Origin: Candidatus Kaistia colombiensis
GTDB taxonomy: Bacteria; Pseudomonadota; Alphaproteobacteria; Rhizobiales; Kaistiaceae
Length of the DNA stretch: 64,000 bases
Direction of reading: 5' to 3'
NCBI GenBank assembly: GCA_029203105.1
Contig: CP119318.1
Location: 449,001-513,000, forward strand
Part shown: one piece after another, positions 8,793-19,321 of the stretch
Layout of the letters: every line of letters starts with the position of its first letter
Position numbering within the stretch: position 1 is the first letter of the stretch
Notes under the pieces: generated by a model
The model's input: the letters and a program-made list of their open reading frames with translations, nothing else
The model's database searches: none
What the model was told of the DNA's origin: nothing
Program-made: the position numbers and the translations under genes

Positions 8793-10112
8793 ATGCGGGA
8801 TGTGACCATTGACGAGGCGTTGAACGCCGCCGGCACAGGGGCGTTCCAGCGCCGATTGTTCCTGATTTTCGGCCTCGTCTGGACCGCTGATGCGATGCAG
8901 GTGCTGTCGATCGGCTTTACCGCACCTTCGATCGCCAAGACCTTCGGCCTGAGCCTGCCGGTGGCGCTGCAGACCGGCACGATCTTCTTCGTCGGCATGC
9001 TGATCGGCGCCGCCCTGTTCGGCCGCCTCGCCGACCGCATCGGCCGCCGCAACCTGCTGATCGTCACCGTGCTGCTCGACGCGCTGTTCGGCCTCGCTTC
9101 GGCCTTCGCCTCCGACTTCACCATGCTGCTGATCTTCCGCTTCATCACCGGTCTCGCCGTCGGCGGCACGCTACCGGTCGACTATGCGATGATGGCCGAG
9201 TTCCTGCCGGCCAACCGGCGCGGCCGCTGGCTGGTCGGCCTGGAGGGCTTCTGGGCCGTCGGCACGGTGATCGTGGCGCTTGCCGCCTGGTACGCCGCCG
9301 CCAACGGCATGGCCGACGGCTGGCGCTTCATCTTCGTCATCACGGCGCTGCCGGCGCTGATCGGACTGGCGCTGCGCTTCTGGGTGCCGGAATCGCCGTT
9401 CTATCTGCTGAAGAACGGCAAAGCGGCGGAAGCCAAGACGGTGCTCGACCGGATCGCCACGACCAATGGCAAGCCGGTGCTGGCCGGCAAGCTGACCGAA
9501 ACGCGCGAGCCGCGCCTGCCGCTATCGGCGCTGTTCTCCGGCCCCTATGCCCGCCGCTCCTACCTGATCCTCGCCGCCTGGCTGCTGGTCTCGATCTCGT
9601 ATTACGGCATCTTCGTCTGGCTGCCCGGCAAGCTGGTCAGCGCCGGCGAGCACTACGGCTTTCTCCGCGGCTATGGCTTCCTGGTGCTGCTGGCGCTGGC
9701 GCAGATCCCGGGCTATGCGCTGGCGGCCTATGGCGTCGAGCGCTGGGGTCGCAAGCCGACCCTGATCGCCTTCCTGCTGCTCTCGGCGGTCGGCTGCTTC
9801 CTCTACGCCGTGCTCGCCGATCCGACGGCGGTCGGGGCTGCGATGATGCTGATGAGCTTCGCGCTGCTGGGCACCTGGGGCGCGCTCTACGCCTTCACGC
9901 CGGAACTCTACCCGACGGCGCTGCGCGCCAGCGGCATGGGCCTGGCCGGTGCGATGGCGCGCCTGGGCGGCCTTCTGGCCCCGACGGTCGTGGGCGCGGT
10001 CGTGACCTACTCGTTCAACGTCGCGCTCGGCCTGTTCGCCGCGATCTTGCTGCTCGGCGCCATCGCCACGGCGGCGATCGACGTCGAGACGAAGCAGAAG
10101 CCGCTCACCTGA
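8793..10112 (+). CDS. MFS transporter, sugar/aromatic acid porter type
   Basis: An inner-membrane secondary transporter of 439 residues with about twelve hydrophobic segments. The MFS signature GRLADRIGRRNLLIV lies in the loop after helix 2, VGGTLPVDYAMMAEFLPANRRGRW after helix 4, and the second-half copy YGVERWGRKPTLIAF after helix 8; the central loop carries PESPFYLL. This pattern fits the NiaP/SV2-like branch of sugar porters, so a nicotinate-type or aromatic acid substrate is possible but unproven. Upstream, at 8701-8717, an ACCAA-7-TTGGT inverted repeat may be an operator, and a GGCGCC hairpin at 8756-8774 precedes the GGGAGA ribosome site. Confidence 0.87.
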   Translation: MRDVTIDEALNAAGTGAFQRRLFLIFGLVWTADAMQVLSIGFTAPSIAKTFGLSLPVALQTGTIFFVGMLIGAALFGRLADRIGRRNLLIVTVLLDALFGLASAFASDFTMLLIFRFITGLAVGGTLPVDYAMMAEFLPANRRGRWLVGLEGFWAVGTVIVALAAWYAAANGMADGWRFIFVITALPALIGLALRFWVPESPFYLLKNGKAAEAKTVLDRIATTNGKPVLAGKLTETREPRLPLSALFSGPYARRSYLILAAWLLVSISYYGIFVWLPGKLVSAGEHYGFLRGYGFLVLLALAQIPGYALAAYGVERWGRKPTLIAFLLLSAVGCFLYAVLADPTAVGAAMMLMSFALLGTWGALYAFTPELYPTALRASGMGLAGAMARLGGLLAPTVVGAVVTYSFNVALGLFAAILLLGAIATAAIDVETKQKPLT

Positions 10113-10121
10113 GCTGGCGTA

Positions 10122-10469
10122 TCATTCGGCCGGCGTCGAGGTTACGCCGGCCGATGCCGCCATCTCGTCGGATGACTCTTCCTCGTTGTCCTGCGCTGCC
10201 TCGACGACCACTCGGCTAAGCAATGCCTCCACATGACGAAGCCGACGCTCCATCGCGACCAGCAGATAGGCGCCACCCAACAGCGCGCCGACGCCGAAGA
10301 TCGTGAAAGCGATCGCGAGGAACAGGCTGATGATCAGCGCGAAATTGCCACTGAGAATTGCAGGTACGCCGACCACGGTCAGCCAGGACAATGCGCCGAC
10401 GATCCAGAGCACAGCCAAGATCTCGACGCAGCGACGAAATCGCTGAACGATGTTGTGTTCGTCGAACAT
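10122..10469 (-). CDS. Small two-helix membrane protein, unknown function
   Basis: A protein of 115 residues that I do not recognise. Two hydrophobic stretches are visible (about residues 16-36, LAVLWIVGALSWLTVVGVPA, and 43-70, ending in GVGALLGGAYLLVA), followed by a charged, acidic tail (DNEEESSDEMAAS). The ATG follows GGGAGAGAACC, a good ribosome site. It lies 142 bases downstream of lpd on the same strand and could be the last gene of that operon, but nothing links it to 2-oxoglutarate dehydrogenase. It is tail-to-tail with the MFS gene, nine bases apart. Confidence 0.6.
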   Translation of the reverse strand: MFDEHNIVQRFRRCVEILAVLWIVGALSWLTVVGVPAILSGNFALIISLFLAIAFTIFGVGALLGGAYLLVAMERRLRHVEALLSRVVVEAAQDNEEESSDEMAASAGVTSTPAE

Positions 10470-10611
10470 GGTTCTCTCCCGATGCCACCGAGGACGGAGG
10501 AACGGGCGGCGCGCAATCGGCCGAAACTCTCAAGCCTTGCGTCGGCCGCCTGATCGTGGAGAGACTTGGAAGGGTCGCCGGACAATCTGTCAGCGGCCGA
10601 CGACCTCCTTC

Positions 10612-12009
10612 TTACATATGGATCGGCTTGAACCAGGCCGCCAGTGCCGCTTCCTTGATCGATTCCGACATTGTCGGATGCGCGTGCGTCGAGCGGCCGA
10701 GATCCTCGGCCGAGCCGGCGAACTCCATCAGCACGACCGCCTCGTGGATCATCTCGCCGGCGCCCTTGCCGACGATATGCGCGCCGAGCAGACGATCGGT
10801 CGCGGCATCGGCCAGAACCTTGACGAAGCCGTCCGTCGCCAGCATCGCCCGCGCGCGGCCATTCGCCGAGAACGGGAACTTGCCGACCTTGTAGGCGATG
10901 CCCGCGGCCTTCAGTTCTTCCTCGGTCTTGCCGACCGTCGCGATTTCCGGGCTAGTGTAGACGACGCCGGGAATGGCGTCGTAGTTCACATGACCGGCCT
11001 GACCGGCCAGGATCTCGGCAACGGCGACGCCCTCGTCCTCGGCCTTGTGGGCCAGCATCGGGCCAGCGATCACGTCTCCGATGGCATAGATGCCCGGAAC
11101 GTTGGTCTGGTAGTGGCCGTCGACCTTGACGCGCTTGCGCTCGTCCAGCTCGACGCCGACCGTCTCAAGGCCGAGGCCTTCCGTGAACGGACGGCGGCCG
11201 ATCGCCACCAGCACGACGTCGGCTTCCAGCGTCTCGGCGGCACCGCCCTTGGCCGGCTCGATGGTCGCCTTCAGCGTCTTGCCGCTGGTGTCGACGGCGG
11301 TGACCTTGGTGCCGAGCTTGAAGGCGAAGCCCTGCTTCTCCAGCATGCGCTGGAACTGCTTGGCGACCTCGCCATCCATGCCGGGCAGGATGCGGTCTAG
11401 GAACTCGACCACGGTCACCTCGGCGCCGAGACGGCGCCAGACCGAGCCGAGTTCAAGGCCGATGACGCCGGCGCCGACGACGATCATCTTGGCCGGAACC
11501 TTGTCGAGCTCGAGCGCGCCGGTCGAGGTGACGATGCGCTTCTCGTCGATCGGGACGCCCGGCAGCGGCGCGGAGTCAGAGCCGGTGGCGATGACGATCG
11601 CCTTGGTCTCCAGCGTCTCTGACGTGCCGTCTTCCTTGGTCACGACGACCTTGCCGGGAGCGGCGATCGAGCCGGTGCCGATATGGCCGTCGATCTTGTT
11701 CTTCTTGAACAGGTAGGCGACACCGTCGACATTCGACTTCACCGTCGCGTCCTTGTGGCCGAGCATGACCGGCAGGTCGAGCTTCGGCTTGGCGACCTTG
11801 ATGCCGAGCGCATCGAGATGGCCGACCTCTTCGAACATCTCGGACGCATGCAGCAGCGCCTTGGACGGGATGCAGCCGATGTTGAGGCAGGTGCCGCCAT
11901 AGGTCGCGCGCTTCTCGACGACGGCCACCTTCAGGCCAAGCTGCGCCGCCTTGATGGCACAGACATAGCCACCCGGACCGGAACCGATGACGATGAGATC
12001 GTAGGACAT
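10612..12009 (-). CDS. lpd: Dihydrolipoyl dehydrogenase (E3)
   Basis: FAD-dependent E3 that reoxidises the dihydrolipoyl arms of E2 and passes electrons to NAD. It has 465 residues. The N-terminal FAD motif is VIGSGPGGYVCAIKAAQLG, the redox-active disulfide is in GGTCLNIGCIPSK near residues 41-46, the NAD-binding GAGVIGLELGSVWRRLGAEV near 180, the second FAD motif is IYAIGDVIAGPMLAHKA, and the C-terminal catalytic His-Glu pair is in HAHPTMSE. It is the third gene of the sucA-sucB-lpd set, which makes it the likely E3 of 2-oxoglutarate dehydrogenase. A 248-base spacer with two hairpins separates it from sucB. Confidence 0.96.
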   Translation of the reverse strand: MSYDLIVIGSGPGGYVCAIKAAQLGLKVAVVEKRATYGGTCLNIGCIPSKALLHASEMFEEVGHLDALGIKVAKPKLDLPVMLGHKDATVKSNVDGVAYLFKKNKIDGHIGTGSIAAPGKVVVTKEDGTSETLETKAIVIATGSDSAPLPGVPIDEKRIVTSTGALELDKVPAKMIVVGAGVIGLELGSVWRRLGAEVTVVEFLDRILPGMDGEVAKQFQRMLEKQGFAFKLGTKVTAVDTSGKTLKATIEPAKGGAAETLEADVVLVAIGRRPFTEGLGLETVGVELDERKRVKVDGHYQTNVPGIYAIGDVIAGPMLAHKAEDEGVAVAEILAGQAGHVNYDAIPGVVYTSPEIATVGKTEEELKAAGIAYKVGKFPFSANGRARAMLATDGFVKVLADAATDRLLGAHIVGKGAGEMIHEAVVLMEFAGSAEDLGRSTHAHPTMSESIKEAALAAWFKPIHM

Positions 12010-12025
12010 GGGGTCTCCCGGACGA

Positions 12026-12147
12026 TTTTGGCGTTAGCCAGCGGCGCGTTCAGCGCCAAAACAAATGGCCGGAGGCGTTTCGGACGCGCGCTGCGCTTTC
12101 CGAGGCTCCGGCCGGCTGAATGGAGAAGCGCGCCCGAAAGGGCGCGC
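12026..12147 (-). other. sucB-lpd spacer with two inverted repeats
   Basis: The 248-base gap between sucB and lpd has no gene. It holds a long-range repeat TTTTGGCG (12026-12033) / CGCCAAAA (12054-12061) with an inner GGCGC-GTTCA-GCGCC hairpin, and a perfect eight-base-pair GCGCGCCC / GGGCGCGC stem with a GAAA tetraloop at 12128-12147. Neither is followed by a T-run on the minus strand, so these are not standard terminators. They may stabilise sucB mRNA, mark a processing site or attenuate lpd; this is inference. Confidence 0.45.
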
Positions 12148-12257
12148 CATGTTCGCGGGCTTCCGCCCCTGCCACCAGCCAACGACCCGGAACGCGGGGG
12201 CGCGCCGGGATCGACCGGGGTTGGGGGACGAAAGCCATGTCGGTTCCGTCCGTTCGA

Positions 12258-13478
12258 TCAGAGATCGAGAACGAGACGCTGCGGGTCCTCGAGGCACTCC
12301 TTGACGCGCACCAGGAACGTCACAGCTTCCTTGCCGTCGACGATCCGGTGATCGTAGGAGAGCGCCAGATACATCATCGGGCGGATCTCGATCTTGCCGC
12401 CGACGACCATCGGCCGCTCCTGGATCTTGTGCATGCCGAGGATGCCCGACTGCGGCGCGTTCAGGATCGGCGTCGACATCAGCGAACCGTAGATGCCGCC
12501 ATTGGTGATCGTGAAGGTGCCGCCCTGCATCTCGTCGATCTTGAGCTGGCCGTCGCGAGCCCGCTTGCCGAGGCCGGCGATGGTCTTCTCGATGCCGGCG
12601 AGCGACAGATGGTCTGCGTCGCGCAGGACCGGAACGACCAAGCCCTTCTCGGTGCCGACGGCGATGCCGATATTGTAGTAGTTCTTGTAGATCAGGTCGG
12701 TGCCGTCGATCTCGGCATTGACCGCCGGGATTTCCTTCAGCGCCTGGATCACGGCCTTGGTGAAGAAGCTCATGAAGCCGAGCTTCACGCCGTGCTTCTT
12801 CTCGAACAGATCCTTGTACTGGCTGCGCAGCGCCATCACGGCGCCCATGTCGACCTCGTTGAAGGTCGTCAGCATGGCGGCGGTGTTCTGGGCATCCTTC
12901 AGGCGGCGCGCGATGGTCTGGCGCAGCTTGGTCATGCGGACGCGTTCTTCGCGGACGGCGTCATCGGCGGGAACCGGCGCGCGGACGGCGACGGGAGCCG
13001 CCGGAGCCGGCGCGGTGACGCCGCTGGCGATGGCGCCGAGCAGGTCGCCCTTGGTGACGCGACCGTCCTTGCCGGAGCCGGCAACGGCCGAGGTGTCGAC
13101 ACCGCTTTCCGCAGCGAGCTTCGCCACGGCCGGGCCGTTGGCGCCGGCGGCAGCGGTCTTGGCCGGAGCCGGGGCGGAAGCGGCGGGGGCGGCCGGAGCA
13201 GCCTTCGGCGCTTCCGTCTTGGCGGGAGCCGCGGCGGCTGCGCCACCCGCGATGGTGCCGAGCAGCGCGCCGACGCCGACCGTGTCGCCATCCTTGGCGG
13301 CGACCGCCTCGATCACGCCGGCGACGGGCGACGGAACCTCGATCGTGACCTTGTCGGTCTCGAGCTCGACCACCGGCTCGTCGACCGCAACGGTCTCGCC
13401 GACTTTCTTGAACCACCGCCCAATCGTCGCCTCAGTCACGGACTCGCCGAGGGTCGGGACGCGGATTTCGGTTGCCAT
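12258..13478 (-). CDS. sucB: Dihydrolipoyllysine-residue succinyltransferase (E2 of OGDH)
   Basis: E2 core of the 2-oxoglutarate dehydrogenase complex, moving the succinyl group from E1 to CoA. It has 406 residues: one lipoyl domain with the lipoylated Lys in ELETDKVTIEV near residue 43, an Ala/Pro-rich linker (about 80-115), the peripheral-subunit-binding domain (PAVAKLAAESGVDTSAVAGS), a second linker, then the catalytic domain ending in the active-site motif ALSYDHRIVDGKEAV near residues 375-389. The single lipoyl domain and the position behind sucA separate it from the pyruvate dehydrogenase E2. The coding sequence is intact. Confidence 0.96.
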   Translation of the reverse strand: MATEIRVPTLGESVTEATIGRWFKKVGETVAVDEPVVELETDKVTIEVPSPVAGVIEAVAAKDGDTVGVGALLGTIAGGAAAAAPAKTEAPKAAPAAPAASAPAPAKTAAAGANGPAVAKLAAESGVDTSAVAGSGKDGRVTKGDLLGAIASGVTAPAPAAPVAVRAPVPADDAVREERVRMTKLRQTIARRLKDAQNTAAMLTTFNEVDMGAVMALRSQYKDLFEKKHGVKLGFMSFFTKAVIQALKEIPAVNAEIDGTDLIYKNYYNIGIAVGTEKGLVVPVLRDADHLSLAGIEKTIAGLGKRARDGQLKIDEMQGGTFTITNGGIYGSLMSTPILNAPQSGILGMHKIQERPMVVGGKIEIRPMMYLALSYDHRIVDGKEAVTFLVRVKECLEDPQRLVLDL

Positions 13479-13575
13479 GGCTTGGGTCTCTTACCGTTCG
13501 AACTTGGTGGACGTTCTGGGTGTACGTTCTGGATGATACGAAGTTTCCGGCGGCGCAGCGAGGCGCCGCCGTCTT

Positions 13576-16558
13576 TCAGCCGAGGGCGTCTTCGAGGAAG
13601 GCGTTCAACTGGGCCAGATGCTTTGACATCAGGCCCGTCGCCGTCGCCGCCGAAGCCGGCCGTCCGGTGTAGCGCGCACGGGTCGACTTGCCGCCGACCT
13701 GTCCGAGCACCCACTCCAGATAGGGCTCGACATGGGCCCAGGAGCCCATGTTCTTCGGTTCTTCCTGGCACCAGACGATCTCGGCGTTCTTGAAGCGGGC
13801 GAGTTCCTGAACCAGGGCCTTGAGCGGGAACGGGTAGAGCTGCTCGACGCGCAGCAGATACACGTCGTTGATGCCGCGCTTCTCGCGTTCCTCGTAAAGG
13901 TCGTAATAGACCTTGCCGGAGGAGATGACGACACGACGCGTCCGCTCGTCGGCAACCAGCTTGATCGGCTCGTCCTTGAGGAACTCGGCATCATCCCAGA
14001 GCAGGCGATGGAACGAGCTGTCGGGACCGAGCTGGGCCAGCGTCGACACGGCGCGCTTGTGGCGCAGCAGCGACTTCGGCGTCATCAGGATCAGCGGCTT
14101 GCGGATGTCGCGCTTCAGCTGCCGGCGCAGGATGTGGTAGTAATTCGCCGGCGTCGTGACGTTGGCGACCTGCATGTTGTCTTCCGCGCACATCTGCAGG
14201 AAGCGCTCGAGACGGGCGGAGGAATGCTCCGGACCCTGGCCTTCATAGCCATGCGGCAGCAGGCAGACGAGGCCCGACATGCGCAGCCACTTGCGCTCAC
14301 CCGACGAGATGAACTGGTCGAACACGACCTGGGCGCCGTTGGCGAAATCGCCGAACTGGGCTTCCCACAGCGTCAGCGCATTCGGTTCCGACAACGAATA
14401 GCCGTACTCGAAGCCGAGCACCGCCTCTTCCGAGAGCATCGAGTTGATGACCTCGTAGCGGGCCTGACCCTCGCGGAGATTGTTGAGCGGGATGAAGCGC
14501 TCCTCGGTCTCCTGATCATAGAGCACGGAATGGCGCTGCGAGAAGGTGCCGCGCTCGCAAGTCCTGACCGGACAGCCGGATCGGGTGGCCGTCACTGGCA
14601 AGCGTCGCGAAGGCCAGTGCCTCGGCGGTTGCCCAGTCGATGCCGTTGCCGCTCTCGATCGCCTTCTTGCGGTTGTCGAGGAAGCGCTGAACGGTCCGGT
14701 GGACGTGGAAGTCGGCCGGGACGTCGGTCAGCTTGGCACCGAGCGCCCGCAGCGTGTCCATGTCCACGCCGGTCTTGCCACGACGCGGCTCGTCATCGGC
14801 GGCGGCGGCCTTGAGGCCGGCCCAGGCGCCGTCGAGCCAATCCGCCTTGTTCGGCTTGTACGACTGGCCGGCCTCGAACTCAACCTCGAGACGCGAGCGC
14901 CACGCGGCCTTGGCAGCCTCGACTTCCTCTGAAGTCATCAGCCCCTCGGCGATCAGCTTCGACGAGTAGATCTCGACGATGGCCGGATGGCTGCGGATGT
15001 TCTTGTACATCAGCGGCTGGGTGAAGCCCGGCTCGTCGCCTTCGTTGTGGCCGAAGCGGCGGTAGCAGAACATGTCGATGACGACAGGCTTGTGGAACTT
15101 CTGCCGGAACTCGATCGCGATCTTGGCGGCGAAGACGACGGCTTCCGGATCATCGCCATTCACGTGGAAGATCGGAGCCTCGATCATCTTGGCGACGTCG
15201 GAGGGATAGGGCGACGAACGCGAAAAACGCGGGTTCGTCGTGAAGCCGATCTGGTTGTTGACGATGAAGTGGATCGAGCCGCCGGTGCGGTGGCCCTTCA
15301 GGCCCGACAGGCCGAAGCACTCCGCCACGACGCCCTGGCCGGCGAAGGCCGCGTCGCCATGGATCAGCAGCGGCAGCGTGCCGGTGCGGATGTAGTCCTT
15401 GTGCAGGTCCTGCTTGGCGCGCGCCTTGCCGAGCACGACGGGATCGACGATCTCGAGATGCGACGGGTTGGCGGTCAGCGAGAGATGGACCTCGTTGCCG
15501 TCGAAAACGCGGTCCGAGGAAGCACCGAGATGGTACTTCACGTCGCCCGAACCCTCGACGTCGTCGGGCGCGTAGGAGCCGCCCTTGAACTCGTGGAACA
15601 GCGCACGGTGCGGCTTAGCCATCACCTGCGTCAGCACGTTCAGACGGCCGCGATGCGCCATGCCGACGACGATCTCGTGCACGCCGAGATTGCCGCCGCG
15701 CTTGATGATCTGCTCGAGCGCCGGGATCAGGCCCTCGGCGCCGTCCAGGCCGAAGCGCTTGGTGCCGGTGAACTTGACGTCGAGGAACTTCTCGAAGCCC
15801 TCGGCCTCGATCAGCTTGTTGAGGATCGCCTTCTTGCCTTCCGGCGTGAAGGTGATGGCCTTGTCCGGCCCCTCGATGCGTTCCTGGATCCAGGCCTTCT
15901 CGACCGGATCGGAAATGTGCATGAACTCGACGCCAAGCGTCGAGCAATAGGTGCGCTTCAGGATCTCCAGCATCTCGGGGATGGTGGCGAATTCGAGCCC
16001 GAGAACATTGTCGATGAAGATCTTGCGGCTGTAGTCGGCCTCGGTGAAGCCATAGGTCGAGGGATGCAGCTCCTCATGATCACCGACGGTCGCCAGATGC
16101 AGCGGATCGAGGTCCGCATGCAGATGGCCGCGCATGCGATAGGCGCGGATCATCATGATCGCGCGCACGCTGTCGCGCGCCGCTTGCTGGATCGCCGCCT
16201 CCGACAGGGCAGCCCCTGCTGCCGCCTGGTCGGTCGGCGCCGTGGCGGCCTGGGCCGCCTTGGCCTTCAGCTTGTCGGTGACGACCTTTTCGATCTGGCC
16301 CCAATTGCCGTCCATGGCCGAGACAAGCTCGCCATTGGCGTGGAGCGGCCAGTCGGCGCGCTTCCAGGGCGCGCCGCGCGCCTCGGCCACGACAGCCTTC
16401 GGATCGTCCTTCAGCGCCGAGAAGAACGACTGCCACTCCGGATCGACCGAAGCGGGATCGTTCTGATAGCGCGCATAGAGGTCCTCGATATAGGTGGCAT
16501 TGCCACCATAGAGGAACGAAGAGGTCGCAAAGGCCGTGTTGGCTTGCTCGCGTGACAT
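13576..16558 (-). CDS. sucA: 2-Oxoglutarate dehydrogenase E1, apparent single-base frameshift
   Basis: Thiamine-diphosphate decarboxylase of the TCA cycle, about 993 residues once corrected. The 5' part reads MSREQANTAFATSSFLYGGN and includes the HRGRLNVLTQVMAKP and HGDAAFAGQGVV motifs; the 3' part covers CERGTFSQRHSVLYDQ to the end. They are in different frames because of one extra base near 14560, exactly where RLSGQD should continue with CERGTF. The ATG at 16558 matches family N-termini; an in-frame GTG at 16579 has a better-spaced GGGAG site and is a real alternative. The upstream in-frame ATG at 16636 lies in the sucD terminator hairpin and is rejected. Confidence 0.92.
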
Positions 16559-16624
16559 GTGCTGGTTGAGGAGCGCCACGCCCCTCTCTCCCTGATCGCG
16601 CGGCCACGCGCCGCGCTCTTGCTG

Positions 16625-16656
16625 AAAAACCGACATTCCGGCAGTCGGAATGTCGG
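16625..16656 (-). terminator. Intrinsic terminator after sucD
   Basis: On the minus strand an 11-base-pair perfect stem CCGACATTCCG / CGGAATGTCGG with a five-base loop is followed at once by five Ts (A5 at 16625-16629 on the plus strand). It begins ten bases after the sucD stop codon and ends about 65 bases before the sucA start. It should reduce or stop readthrough from mdh-sucCD into sucAB-lpd. Confidence 0.85.
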
Positions 16657-16665
16657 TCTTGCCTC

Positions 16666-17549
16666 TTAGCCCTTCAAGACCTCAACCAAGGTCTTTCCAA
16701 GGCGCGCCGGCGACGGCGACACCCGGATACCCGCGGCTTCCATCGCCGCGATCTTGTCTTCCGCGCCGCCCTTGCCGCCGGAAATGATCGCACCGGCATG
16801 GCCCATGCGACGTCCCGGAGGCGCCGTGCGGCCGGCGATGAAGCCGACCATCGGCTTCTTGCGGCCGCGCTTGGCCTCGTCGGCCAGGAACTGCGCTGCG
16901 TCTTCCTCGGCCGAACCGCCGATTTCGCCGATCATGACGATCGACGTGGTCTCATCATCGGCCAGGAACATTTCCAAAATGTCGATGAACTCGGTGCCCT
17001 TGACCGGATCGCCGCCAATGCCGACGGCCGTGGTCTGGCCGAGGCCTTCCTGGGTCGTCTGGAACACGGCTTCGTAGGTCAGCGTGCCGGAGCGCGAGAC
17101 GATGCCGACCGAGCCCTTCTTGAAGATGTTGGCCGGCATGATGCCGATCTTCGAGGCGTCGGCGGTGACGATGCCGGGGCAGTTCGGGCCGATCAGGCGC
17201 GACTTGGAGCCGGACAGCGAACGCTTGACGCGCACCATGTCGAGCACCGGGATGCCTTCGGTGATGCAGACGATCAGCGGGATTTCCGCGTCGATCGCCT
17301 CGCAGATCGCGTCGGCGGCGCCGGGCGGCGGCACGTAGATGACCGAGGCGTCGGCGCCGGTAGCGTCGCGCGCTTCGGCGACGGTGTCGAACACCGGCAG
17401 GCCGAGATGGGTCTGGCCGCCCTTGCCGGGCGACGTGCCGCCAACGACCTGCGTGCCATAGGCAAGCGCCTGCTCGGAATGGAACGTGCCGTTCTTGCCG
17501 GTGAAGCCCTGGGTGATGAGCTTGGTGTTCTTGTCGATCAGGATGGACA

Positions 17550-17550
<1 letters not shown>
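16666..17550 (-). CDS. sucD: Succinyl-CoA synthetase subunit alpha
   Basis: CoA-binding, phosphohistidine subunit of succinyl-CoA synthetase, which makes ATP or GTP from succinyl-CoA. It has 294 residues from the ATG at 17550 (MSILIDKNTKLITQGFTGKN). The CoA-site region GGTSPGKGGQTHLGLPVFD, the strand IGPNCPGIVT, and the active-site His in GRRMGHAGAIISGG near residue 250 are intact. The start codon shares one base with the sucC stop, so the subunits are translationally coupled for equal dosage. The reading frame is open much further upstream, but that stretch is an out-of-frame shadow of sucC. Confidence 0.96.
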
Positions 17551-18745
<1,195 letters not shown>

Positions 18746-18749
<4 letters not shown>

Positions 18750-19309
18750 TCCGTCGATCCAATCTTCGAGATGTCGTCCGTCAGATAGATTTGATGAATC
18801 GTCAGTTCATTTAAACCGAAATTCGACAATCCAATATCTCTACGCATCGCCAAAAGAATTCTGCCTATGCGGCGGAATATCTTCTCGGGTGTTGATTCAT
18901 GTGAAGCAGACGAAGACTTGAGCCAATCGGTGAAGGCGTTAAGTACTCCGGGAGATCCGTAGAACATGATATTTCGCTTCAACCGGATCATTTCCTTCCG
19001 AAACTCGTCTGACTCCATATTTATCTTTTTGCTACCATCAGGTCTTTCGGCATCAATAAGTTGAAAAATGATGTCGAAGAAGACCGAGTAGGCCTCAATC
19101 TTTTTATCACGATGAGCCTCTCGACGCGATTTTGACTGCTCTGTCCAATACGTGAAAACCAGCAGAACCAGAGCAAAAAGTCCCGCAATGATCGCAGACT
19201 GAACAGTCGCGTCGGAAGCGCTTAGTGACGTCAAGAACGTATAGGCAAGCCAAGCAATCCCGAGGACTGCTGCCAGAATAGTCGCAATTGCTATGACTTG
19301 CCGCACCAT
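18746..19309 (-). CDS. Two-helix membrane protein of unknown function, low GC, inside mdh-suc operon
   Basis: A protein of 187 residues. Two hydrophobic segments at about 5-28 and 37-56 are followed by a charged junction (EQSKSRREAHRDKKIEAY) and a soluble C-terminal region of about 120 residues with the stretches NIMFYGSPGVLNAFTDWL and ILLAMRRDIGLSNFGLNEL. Proteins with this layout are scattered among bacteria, as I recall, but I know of no assigned function. Base composition is well below its neighbours (about 45-47% G+C by eye, with TTA and AGA codons). It lies 12 bases after mdh and overlaps sucC by four bases, so it looks like a transferred gene seated in a core metabolic operon without breaking it. 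Confidence 0.75.
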
Positions 19310-19321
19310 GTGTATTCTCGA

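Noticed and set aside
16559..16636. N-terminal extension of SucA from the ATG at 16636
   Set aside because: That codon lies in the stem of the sucD terminator and the added residues have no similarity to E1 proteins.
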